A stretch of 47,558 bases of DNA from Ophiocordyceps camponoti-saundersi (nom. inval.) (taxonomy: Eukaryota > Ascomycota > Sordariomycetes > Hypocreales > Ophiocordycipitaceae). The stretch is taken from assembly GCA_003339415.1 (NCBI GenBank), contig PDHQ01000268.1, forward strand, positions 1-47,558, written 5' to 3'. Of the stretch, positions 37,050 through 47,331 are shown one piece after another; position 1 is the stretch's first letter; every line of letters begins with the position of its first letter. A model generated the notes under the pieces. That model worked only from the letters and a program-made list of their open reading frames with translations, was not told the origin of the DNA and ran no database searches. A program made the translations under genes and the position numbers.

Positions 37050-38900
37050 AATTTATACGCTAATACGCTTTATATAGCTTAAAACTATCTTATATATATT
37101 TTAAAAGGAAGAAAAACTAAAGAACTTAAAATAAAACCCTCCTTTTAAGCGTTACCTTAGCTTTAAGTTAAACCCCGCCTATATCTAGTACTTTATATAT
37201 TTAATAAGTTAGGTATTAACTAATAATTTAGAAGTAAATATTTCCCTTAAAGCGGACTCCGCGGTAATAAGAGTACGCGTAAACTAAGTTTAGTAAAAAG
37301 TTTATATAGCTTACTTATTCCCTTAGCTATTATTATCGCTATAAATTAAATTTTTATATTCGATTAAAGTAGCCTTAATAATTTAATTTATTAAGGCTTT
37401 ATTAATATAGCTTAAAAATATATAAAAGTTTTATTATTTTATAATAAACCTTATAATAGCTAATTTTAAAAGATAGCTAAATTATTATAATAAAACTATA
37501 TATAAATATAAAGTTAAAGTTAAAAAAGGGGGTATTATTATATTCGCTTTTTAGTATTTCCGCCTTAGTAATCTTAATTTTTAGTTAGCGCTAAAAAAAA
37601 AGAGAGGTAATATATATAAAATTATAATTTATAAACTTTTAAAGTTAAGTAATATATATATTTTTCGCCTAGTCCTATACTACTTTTATTTTAAAATAAA
37701 GTTAACTTTACTTAAGGTAAAACTTTTAATAAAAAAAGTAATAATATAATTTTTTCTTATAAGCTATAAGGTAAATAAATTTACTTTTTATATATAAAGT
37801 AATAAAATATTTATTATATTATAGCTTTATTATATAATATTTAGTAATATATTTAAATTAGTAATATTTAAAATATTACTAAGGTTAAACTTTTAATATA
37901 TATAATTTAGCGTTAAAAATCTTCGCTTATATTATTATACTTTTATTATAAATTTAATTTATATTTACTATATTATTAATAATAATTATTAAAAAACTCC
38001 GCTAAGTCTTAAAATAATTTTTTTCGCGTATAAGTATATTATTAAAACTTTATTTAATAATTTAATCTTTTTCTAAAAAGCTTCCTTATTACCTTATTAT
38101 AAAGCTTATATTAATACCCTTTTTATAATAAAAATATAACCTTTACTAATTAAATATACCTTTTCTCTAAAAATAATATAAAGCTATTTTAAATTAAATA
38201 AAAGCTTATAAATAATATTTTAAAATATTACCGTAATATTACTACTAAGTAATTTCCTTATTATAAAAGCTTAGCCTTACTTATAAAGTTTATAATTAAT
38301 ATTTATTATAATTATTTTAAGGCCTTAAACTTAAAATAAAATAGCTATAAAGTTAAAATAAATTATAAGCTATTATTTATATTACTTAAAAATTTACTTT
38401 TCGATAATCTTATCCGATATTTTAGCTATAACTATAGCTTATATTAAAGGAGTTTTACTACTTTTAAAATTATAGAAAAATAAGGAAACCGCGGCCGTAA
38501 TAGCTAAGGAGATATTATTAACTAATAAAGTTAGAGTAAAGGGGGCACCTCCCCGGACCCTCTTAGACTTCGCTACTTATTCGATAATTACTTATATAAA
38601 GATAAAAGCGTTTCTTAAAATAATCTTATTAATATTTACCTTAGCTTTTAATAAGGTAATAAGTATAGTAAACCCTTAAGTTTAAGATTATTATAATTTA
38701 GAGTAAAGTTATATTTTAAGTAAAAATTTTTTATAATTATAATTAACTTATATAGCGTTACTTTTCCTTTTAGAGTTATTTTAAGCGCGGCTAGCTATCG
38801 CTATAAGGTAATAAAGGGAGCGGAGTTTACTTATAATATAAAAATAAGAAGTTTATATTTATATCGCTATAAGTACGGAATTTGTAAAATATATATATTT
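37050..38900 (-). mobile_element. Family U copy D, full length, inverted
   Basis: Reverse complement of copy B, about 1.85 kb. Bracketed by an exact 14-bp direct repeat attattattatata at 37,026-37,039 and 38,904-38,917, with a (taa)n tail between the left repeat and its 3' terminus. The same 14 bp occur once, uninterrupted, in family I copy 1 at 25,177-25,190 on the opposite strand. Confidence 0.84.
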
Positions 38901-38917
38901 TTAATTATTATTATATA

Positions 38918-41577
38918 AAAATTCTAACTTAATATATATAATTACTTTTTATTTTTAAAATTTACTTTTTATTATTTTATTTAAAATATAAATAAAGCTT
39001 TTTTTATATATATAAATAATATAAAATTAATAAATAAAACTTTATTATAAAGCTTAATTTTATTAAAATATCTTTTTATTATAAATTTAAAATGTTTATT
39101 ATTTACTCTTTACTATTTAAAATATATATTAAACCTTTCTTATACTTATTATCTCCTCCTCTCTTTTTATACTTTACTTTCGCCTTTACTTTACTTATTA
39201 TCTTTAATAATTTTAACGCTTATTACTTTTTTTAAGATTTTTATAAATATACCTCTTTTTACTTTATAAAGGTTTTTTTTACTTTTTATTAACTTTACTT
39301 TAAATTTTTTACCTTTTTTTATAAAATTATTTATAAAGTATATAAGTAAAAGGCTAATATTATTAACTTAATTTAAAATATATTTAATTATTCTCTTATA
39401 TACTTTAGCTTAGATTTTAATTTTTTTAGCTTTAATTATATTTTTTAATTTATATTTTTTATATATTTTTTTTAAATTTTACTTTAATATAATATAAAAA
39501 GTATTTTAACTTTAATATTTTATAAATAAAGATAAAAAACCGCTTTTTATTTTCCGCTATTTAAGTAAAGTTTATAATAAATATTAAAAAGTTAATAGCT
39601 TAGCTATATAAATAATTAAATATTATAGCTACCTTAATAATTTTAAAATTACTTTAATAATATAATCTTTACTTTTACTTATAATAAATTTTAAAAATTA
39701 TTCTTATAATTTTAAATATAAAGAATATTAAATAGTATTAATTAATATAGCTAAATTCTAATTATTAATAAGTATATTAAAACGCTATAATATAATAAAA
39801 ATTCTTTATTAAAAAAGTAAAAAAAGATAATTAAAAATAGTTTTTTATTCTTATAAGCGGCGATTTTAATATTATATAGTTTATAACTTAGTAAATAAAA
39901 TTTTATAACTAAGCTTTTTAAAAGCTTATATATATTTTTACTTTTTAATAAAATATAAATTCCGCTTTTTAATCATTTTTCTTTAATAAGTTAAAGCTTT
40001 TAGCTTATAAGTTTTTTTCCTATTTTTTAGAAAATATCTTATATTTTCTTATCTCTAACTTCTTCCCTTTAATAAATATTTCCTTTTAAGTTATTAAAAA
40101 TAAAATCCGCTTTATTTTTTTAATATTATATTATAAAAATTTATAAAGCTTAATAATATTTTTATTAGCTTTTTAAAAAGGTATAGATAATTTATTATAA
40201 TAGTTTTAACTAAGGTTTTTTAAGAATATATTACTTATAAATATTTCCTCCTTTAATACTAGATTTTTAATATTATAATTCTCCGGAAAGCGGGTAAAAG
40301 CTTAAAAGTTTATTAAACTTTAAGTAGCTATTATCTTATCTCTCTCCTTAATATTATAGAAAAGATTTTTAAAATAATAATTATAAAAAAATATCTTATA
40401 TAGCGGAGTTTTTAAAAATCTTATTATAAGGTTAAATAAGGAATTAACTTAACTAGTTTATTAATAGCGCCTTACTCCTTTTAATAAAATTTATTTATAT
40501 TACTTAAAGCTTTTAAAATTTTACTTTCTTTTTAATATTTAATATAATAATTGCTTTTAATTATATCTTATATTTTAAGCTAATAGAAATCTTTAAGTCC
40601 CTTAGCTTTCTTAGATAAATTATAGCTTTCCTCTACTTTTACCTTTCTAACTATACCTCCTACTTAAAAGTTAATAATAAATTATTAAACTTTTTTTCTA
40701 TTTTTATTAAAATCCCTTAAGGCTTCCCGCTCTCTTTAGTATTATTTATCCTATATATCTTATTTATAAGCACTTAGAATAAGTAATTAGTATATTTATT
40801 ATAAAATTTATAAATAATATTAATATTTTTAATATTAAGTATATTTTTACTTAAGTTTATTATTAGATTAAATAAGCTTAAAATATTTATTATAATTAAG
40901 TAATAAAGTATAAAAATTTTTTCTAATTTTCTAAAAATAAGCTTTTTTATTTTATAAAAGCTTACTTTATTAATATAATTTTACTAATTCTTAATAGGAG
41001 TATTATTTAATTAATATAAAAAGTATATATATTTAAGGTTTAAATTTATTATAAACTTTAATAAAGGTCTTATTATCGCTACTTTATAAAAAAGATTACT
41101 TATTAATAGCTAGCTTTAACTAAGCTTATATTATTTACTTTAGGCTTTTTACTCCTTTAAATAAGGGAAATTTATACTAAAGTTATTAAATTTATAATTA
41201 CTTTTAGCGCTATAATTTACTTTACTTTAACTCTACTAAGCGGGGAACTTAAAAGCTTTATTTTTTAATAGATAGCTATAACTTAGTTAAAATACCTTTA
41301 TATTATCTTTAAAATATACTAAGTTACCTTTTCTTATTATATTAAGTTTAAAACTTTTATCCCTCTTATTAATATTTACTTATCTTATTATATTATTTAT
41401 AATTATTAGCTTTTTTATATTAAAAAACTTATAGCTTATATCCGCTTTGCTTTTAAGAGAATTATTATATATTTTTACTAATAATATAAAAGTTAGCCTT
41501 ACTTTATTTATATCTTTTTTAAATCTTTTTAAATTTCTTTTATTATTAAATATAAACTTTAAATATCTCTTTTTAGT
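38918..41577 (-). mobile_element. Family I copy 2, proximal part
   Basis: Inverse match to 20,690-23,290 along its length. It ends next to a perfect 16-bp palindrome ctcttaatattaagag (41,578-41,593). No domain recognised. Confidence 0.73.
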
Positions 41578-42563
41578 CTCTTAATATTAAGAGGGTCCAC
41601 GTGACTAGCCCCGCTAAACCTTGCTTATAAGTATATAACCTAGCCTAGCTATCCTAGCCTAGACCTAGTATATATAATATATATATATATAGACGTGTAT
41701 AATATTTTATACTATGCCTATATTATTATAAGTTATAAGCGCCTTCTAATACGCTTCCGCTATGCTAAAAGTAATAATACCTTTACTTCTGCTAGTTTTT
41801 CCTATCTTTTAGGGCTTATTTAATTAAATTCGAGGCGCTATAGTGTGAAAACTTCTATACTTAGAAGGATAAATAAAGAAAAATTATTTTATATTAATTT
41901 TAGTAGTAAGAAATTTAACTAGCTTTTTTAATCCGGAGGTAAAATATAAAATAATAAGAAAAAGCGTAAAATATAATAAATAATAGAAAACACCCGCTAT
42001 ATCTTTATTCTTTATTAATATAAAGCTTAAGGGTGCCGCTAGCTATATTAAATAGTATAGCGCTCTTATTATAATAGCTAGAATTAATAAATTAAAGCTA
42101 TTTATCTTTAATAAAGCTATTCTTACCCGACTTATTAATAAGAATAACGTTATTAAATATAATAATAAAAAGGAAATCGCAATAAGTATTACCTTATAGT
42201 CCCTTTCTAATAAAGCTATTAATAATATTACTAGGCTTAGCCAGGATAAAAATACGCTGGTATATAATATTTGTCTCTTAGCTAAAAAATAGGCTAAAGT
42301 CTTTATAAAGATATAACCTTAATATATCTTATAGCGATAATACTAACTAAAGCTAAAAGATAATATAATGAAGGGCTAGAAAGCTTTTAAAAAAACCTTT
42401 AAGGCTTTTAAAATTAAATTATTACGGATAAAAATATAAGGGTATACTTTAAAAAAATACCTTATATTTATATATAGAAAGCTATTAACGCTATTTAAAC
42501 TTTATGCCCCGTTATCGCTAAGAAGTAAGATTATAATATAGATAGCCTTTCTAAGTTATTTTT
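41578..42563. mobile_element. less-mutated patch and unrecognised relic
   Basis: From 41,578 to about 41,850 CA and TG reappear: a 16-bp palindrome, a CACGTG box at 41,597-41,602, repeated cctagccta units and TATA-like tracts, as in an LTR or promoter region. Bases 41,914-42,555 read as a plus-strand frame with moderate stop density (for example ITRLSQDKNTLVYNICLLAKK, shown here only in part, near 42,230) but I do not recognise a family. Confidence 0.4.
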
Positions 42564-42675
42564 TAATAATATTAATATATATATATTATTATATATATAT
42601 ATTATTATAAATTGCTAACTTTAAGATTAATAATATTAATATATATATATTATTATAAATTGCTAACTTTAAGAT
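42564..42675. repeat. 48-bp tandem duplication, one copy with 16-bp expansion
   Basis: Unit two (42,628-42,675) repeats unit one (42,564-42,627), including the TG-containing ataaattgctaactttaagat. The first unit carries a 16-bp (at)n-type expansion. Confidence 0.88.
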
Positions 42676-42741
42676 AACCCGCGACTTATTAAGCGGCAAA
42701 GCTCTTACTATAATAAAGGGCTAGCTTTAGAAGAAGAAGCC

Positions 42742-42845
42742 GGAGAAGGAGAAGGAGAAGGAGAAGGAGAAGGAGAAGGAGAAGGAGAAGGAGAAGGAGA
42801 AGGAGAAGGAGAAGGAGAAGGAGAAGGAGAAGGAGAAGGAGAAGA
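42742..42845 (+). repeat. purine-only hexanucleotide repeat (ggagaa)n
   Basis: Seventeen uninterrupted ggagaa units, strictly purine on the plus strand. It contains no CA or TG, so RIP cannot alter it. In frame it would encode Gly-Glu repeats, but no gene is supported. Confidence 0.97.
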
Positions 42846-42889
42846 ATTATTATATTATATAATTTTAAAGTTATATTTTTAAATTTCTA

Positions 42890-43800
42890 AAGAGAGGTTT
42901 ACTCTTATCTTAATAATACTTATAATAATTATATTTTAATATTATATTAAGTTTATAAAATAAAATAAAATATAAACTAAAATATTATAAATAATATTAA
43001 AGTAAATTAGTTATAATATATATTAAATAATATTTTTAAGCTCAGATATATATTTAACTTAAACTTTATAAAGCTATTACTAAAAGCGAAGCTAAAGGTA
43101 AAAAAGAGAGTAATAGTTTGGCGGGAGCAACGGGCACCCCTGCCCACTCACACAGCCCTCGCAGAGAAGACCGTCTCAAGGAAGTAGGACTGTCAGATCC
43201 GTACAGGCCTGCCGGGTCGTACAGGCCTGCCGGGTCGTACGGGCCGTACGGGCCGGTCAGGGTCATAGGGGTCAGAAGGGTCATTTGATCTGACCTGCCT
43301 GATCTGACGGATCTGATCAATTAGTATCAGACCTACGGGTCCTAGGAAGGGTCGTTTTTCCCTACCTAGGAAGAACGACCAAGGCAGCCGTGAGCCCTTC
43401 ACAATACACAAAATTAGTCGCCGTGAGCGCACGACCCTGTAGGGTCACCTCTTCAGTCCTTGTGAAATCTACGCTCTTTGAATTACTAGGAATTCCTCAG
43501 AATTATCCCTTTTTCTTTTATTTCTTCGGGAGTGTCATTTTCACCCCGTTAAAATAGCTTTATTACTTATTTTTATTATATTAATATTAGGGAGTAAATT
43601 AAGATAAAATAATAATTGAAAGATATAAGAAGGTAAGTAAAGCGGAGGAGAAAGCGAGTAAAGTAAAAATAGCTAGTAAGATTAAAAAGGCTAGAAATAT
43701 TAAGATATCTAAAAAGTAATAAGGGAGACAGAGGCGGAGTTAATAAGGGTAAAGGTTAAATAATAAAGTTATAAAAGCTATAGAAAAGTAAAGTAAACTA
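42890..43800 (+). repeat. Family R copy 2, interrupted by a GC-normal insertion
   Basis: Matches 17,510-17,960 on both sides of the island at 43,117-43,552. The left part retains a few CA dinucleotides (ctcagata) where copy 1 has TA, so this copy is slightly less mutated. Confidence 0.62.
43117..43552. mobile_element. 436-bp non-RIP island, probable young insertion
   Basis: Balanced base composition with normal CA and TG content inside DNA that lacks them. The flanks show aatag at 43,112-43,116 and 43,553-43,557, once only in family R copy 1 (17,751-17,755), which suggests a 5-bp target duplication. Internal structure: an exact 18-bp tandem pair at 43,201-43,236, an exact 9-bp pair at 43,237-43,254, three gatctgac copies at about 43,288-43,315, and a possible hairpin ggtcgtt..aacgacc at 43,350-43,381. 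The ends tttggcggga and accccgttaa form at best a weak inverted repeat. Candidates are a solo LTR or a small non-autonomous element. Open frames across it arise from the tandem repeats and are not believed. Confidence 0.65.
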
Positions 43801-44700
43801 GGTTACTTAGTAGAAAAACTTATACCTAACCTTATTATATATTATATAATAAATTTTATATATATAAGAGAAGGAAAAAACCTTATATTAAAGTCTAGCC
43901 TTTATATTATATTTAAGTTATTAATTTAAATATTAAACTTATAGATTAGCCTTATAATTAAATAATAAGGCTGCTACTATTTAGTTTAAAAGCTTATAGC
44001 GGAAAGATTAAATAAAATAGAATAAGAAGGATAGTTAGATAAGAAGTAAACAGGCTCTAAAAGAAAGAGCGGTATATATAACTATTTAGTATATTAGAGT
44101 GTAGCTTCTTTAGAAGCTTTCTATATATAATTATTATTATATATAGCTTAGTAAATAAGTATCCTTTTAACTAGTCCCTTAATAGCTATAATTAGTTTTA
44201 AACTAATTTCTTATATCTATAATATAAATAATATTAATAATTATTAGTATTTTTTAAAAAAAAAAGAAAAAAGCTATATACTACCTAGCTTTAATTTAAT
44301 TATATTTTAATAATAAAATATATATTATTTAGTTACTTACTAGCCTATAGCTCTTTTTAGCTAGCGTTAATATATACTTTTATATATTTTACTTATTTTT
44401 ATATAATATACTCTTAGCTTTACTTTAGTTTATTATTTTATTATAGCTTTATAAGCCTAAGTAAGGCTTATAATAGCGCTTTTTTATACTTACTAACCTT
44501 ACCTTATAAGGCACCTGCCTTATAAATAGGGGGTTTTCCCCTAAGCCCTGCCTAGTTTTTCCCCCTCTCTATATAAAATAGTCCTAAAAGCCGTACCGGC
44601 CCCTAGTATAAATTCTAATAATAATAATAATAATAATAATAAATTTTATAAAGTAAAAAAGCTTTTATAAGTAACTAAGATAATAAATAATATTACTAAA
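43801..44700. other. RIP-mutated DNA upstream of the right-hand gene
   Basis: CA/TG-depleted sequence with an (aat)n tract at 44,618-44,643 and a moderately GC patch at 44,515-44,610. No domain or repeat partner recognised. The block ends at about 44,700. Confidence 0.45.
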
Positions 44701-44840
44701 GCAAACTATCTTTTATAAGCCTGGCCTAGCCAGCTTCTGACTGCTAATATCCCTTCGCTGTTAAGAATAAAGGCCTGACATGTGTTGGTTCCGTGTAGGC
44801 CTCGATTTATATCTCAATCCTGCTAACGCTATCATCGATT
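44701..44840 (+). promoter_or_regulatory. short GC-normal 5' flank of the right-hand gene
   Basis: Only about 140 bases separate the RIP-mutated block from the proposed ATG. No strong TATA box is present; tttatat near 44,806 is the nearest. Any core promoter must lie here or within the AT-rich block. Confidence 0.4.
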
Positions 44841-46903
44841 ATGAGCCAAGTCAAAAATTTAAGAGCTATGTTCGAGAACGCGGAGGACAGTAGTCCTTCC
44901 GAAAGAGGACGATCGCCAGTGGCTTCGACGTCAAGTTCACTGCCAATAACAGGCAGTTTTGGTAGGTGATCTTAGGCCCAATCAGTTTCCCTCCACGCAA
45001 CGGACCAAACGAAATGTATGTCTTTTGGCATGAAAGGAACTTGCGAAATTGTCCTGTTTGCTGGGTCGCATAATTCCAGATAGGCACCATTTCAGGTTGC
45101 GGGCCGCACGTGTGGTTGACGAAACTTCTCCTACTAGGCCATGATGGCAGCGAGTCCCCCAGGCCTCTCTTCAAGATCCGCACGAACTTCGTACCTATCC
45201 ACAAAGGTGGCTGCAAGTGGATCCGACGTGACCAGAGCGAGGAGTCCATCGCCTCCGGATGTCTTATCAGTATTGAGAATGAGACGGACGCGAAACCTGC
45301 GTCGACCTCGGTTATGACAGACGACAATGCGAGCTCTTCGCGCTCTTTTGGTATCGATTCTCTGACTTCTCAGACTATACAGATGCCTGTAGGCGCTGTT
45401 GAATTATCCCCAACGTCCAGCGATCAGATAAAGGAAAGGGTAAATCGCGAAGCATCGGCTCGTGATGATCCCAGCGCAGGCTACAATTTTCCTGGGAAGC
45501 GCCATGACTCGAATTTGCAAACTGGGAATTGCGGAGCGGATAAATTATCATTGTCTTCTAAGGCGAGACCGGAGACAGACGTATGTCGCGGGAATAACGG
45601 CACCGACGCTCTGTTAACGAAATCGAAATTGTCGAAGCAACACGTCCAGGGTCGTCCGACATCGACCCGACCGTATTTAAAGCCAGTTAACAAGACATCG
45701 TCGACTGAATCGATAACAAGAGGAGACAACAGTCCGCCAGTGAAAAGATTATCGGACGGCATAAGCGAGAACAGAACCTCAACGGCCAGGGTGACTCATC
45801 CCATTAAACCGAAGTTCAGGCCTGCATTTTCTTCGACGCTTAAAGAGCTTCCCTTTTGTGATGGAGTTAGTTCCAGCGAGCCAGGACCTGCCAAGTCTAA
45901 GCCAAAGTCATCTTCTAATCCTGTCCAAGTTCCAGTATCTCTGGTGGCGCAGACCCCTTCGTCTGAATTGAAAGGAAAGGTACAAGGGCAACTTATACCG
46001 GGAGAATCTAGAACTTCACAGCTACCAATCCCACCGCCTTTAGTTACCCGGGCCACATCGTCACTCACTATGACTTCAAAACCCAGACCCAGGCTATCCG
46101 GCCAACGGCACAACCGCTTAAGGTCGAGCGCCGGCCCCTCCTTATCCACTGAGTTTTCTGAGTCAGACTCTGGTGTCGCGAAGAATTCAAGATTGAGTGA
46201 CAGCTTTCTAGCCAGAATGACGAGACCAACACAGGCCTCAACTTCCAAGACCACGGAGAAAGCGGTTCTCACACCCCCCAAGAAGTGGCTGTCGAAGACT
46301 GCGTTTCGTAATGAACGACGGGAAATTAGCAAGACGCCGGCTCTTTCTGGGCTTACAAAAAGTTCGCGAGCCTCAAGACCTGGCCACAACTCCGAAGGCG
46401 CTACGCAATCGCTTTCAAAGCCGAAATCTACAGACAAAGCTTCGGATAACTCCACCGATAAGAAGACCTTACTACGCCGCTGCTCGGACAATGTAGAGGC
46501 AGCAATACAAGCTGCAGCGTCGCCAGAGACTGTATCGAATGGAAACCCGTCAGAAACGCTGAAGGGTGCTTCAAGTTTTTTTGCGGGAGCCGATTCAGCG
46601 CAGGTCGAGTTCGCCGAAGTCAACAACCACGTCACGGCTGCTGAAGGGGAAATCATTGTGCAGCCAGCTAACGCGGCCAAGCGTCCAGACTGTGGCCCCC
46701 ATACCGAATCCCTTGACCCCAAGTTAAACGTTAAAAAAGAACAAGATGTACATAACGCCGGTGAAGGGGTGGCGCTACACCAGGCTTCGACCTTTTCAAT
46801 TGTCCCGTTCAATTGTAGTACAGCAACAGATGATGCTCCGTTACCTACGGTGGCCGAAGATGTCATTGAAGTCTTGGGCTGCGTAACAGAAACAAGGGTA
46901 TAG
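44841..46903 (+). CDS. long low-complexity protein with conserved N-terminal motifs; two exons
   Basis: Proposed as join(44841..44961,45138..46903), 628 residues. The large open frame has no ATG near its start, only a GTG at 45,110, so an upstream exon is required. Exon 1 opens with an ATG and encodes MSQVKNLRAMFENAEDSSPS, continues with RGRSP, and ends in phase 1 at a GTAGGT donor. Acceptor CTACTAG at 45,137 follows a pyrimidine-rich tract and restores the frame. An alternative acceptor TTCAG at 45,095 is also in frame but would add a hydrophobic WLTKLLLL stretch. Residues 51-59 read LFKIRTNFV. The combination VKNLRxMFE, RGRSP and K-(I/V)-RTNFV is one I recall from uncharacterised filamentous-ascomycete proteins. 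The rest is Ser/Thr/Lys/Pro-rich and presumably disordered; no enzymatic domain or membrane segment is seen. Function unknown. The gene may extend through a further intron beyond 46,903. Confidence 0.8.
44962..45137 (+). other. 176-bp intron of the right-hand gene
   Basis: Donor GTAGGT at 44,962, acceptor TAG ending at 45,137 after cttctcctac, with a gttgac branch-like motif about 20 bases before it. Phase 1 on both sides. The shorter alternative (to 45,095, 134 bp) is also phase-compatible. Confidence 0.6.
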
Positions 46904-47244
46904 CGCGGAATCGAAGACGTGTCCAGTGGGCTGAAAAGGGGGAATCACCAGAAAACCGAAGACGTAACACCTACTTAGGTCTACCAAGAAGGTAGACGGT
47001 CTCTTCACCTCGTGATTTGAAATAAGTCCTACAAGCTAGTTGCAAAATAAATAAAACGTAATATTATAATACTATAGCTAATTAAGTTAGAAATATAAAT
47101 AAATTAAACTATAATATCTTACTAACTAAAAGCTATTTAATATTACTTTAGTTAAACTTAAGCTTATTTTATACTTTACTTTATTTAATTATTATTTTAT
47201 TAACTTAAAAATATAACTTATTAATAAACTTATAAAAAGAGGAC
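46904..47244. other. 3' flank and AT-rich transition
   Basis: Bases 46,904-47,044 have normal composition and would hold the 3' UTR, or a further exon if the gene is longer. From 47,045 the CA/TG-poor AT-rich composition returns without a recognisable element. Confidence 0.5.
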
Positions 47245-47331
47245 TTTTTTATTAAAATATTCTTTTCTTTTTATTAAAATATTTTTTTCTTTTTATTTAA
47301 ATATTTTTTTCTTTTTATTAAAATATTTTTA
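47245..47331. repeat. 22-bp tandem repeat, four units
   Basis: attaaaatatt followed by a T/C-rich stretch (ctttt) recurs at 47,251, 47,273, 47,295 and 47,317. One unit has atttaaat instead of attaaaat. Confidence 0.85.

Noticed and set aside
23299..38900. U as an invertible (switching) segment
   Set aside because: Different target duplications and empty sites about 30 bp apart show two independent insertions instead.
43066..43432. Overlapping minus-strand frames with Gly-Pro-Tyr-like and Val-Arg-Pro-like repeats
   Set aside because: The amino-acid repeats simply translate the 18-bp and 9-bp DNA repeats of the island, and one frame extends into RIP-mutated flank.
44866..45327. 153-residue minus-strand frame
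   Set aside because: Antisense to exon 1, the intron and the start of exon 2 of the right-hand gene; no family features.
45796..46866. 356-residue open frame on the minus strand
   Set aside because: It lies wholly antisense to the right-hand gene and mirrors its composition. It shows no domain, and the plus-strand frame has the exon structure and recognisable N-terminal motifs.
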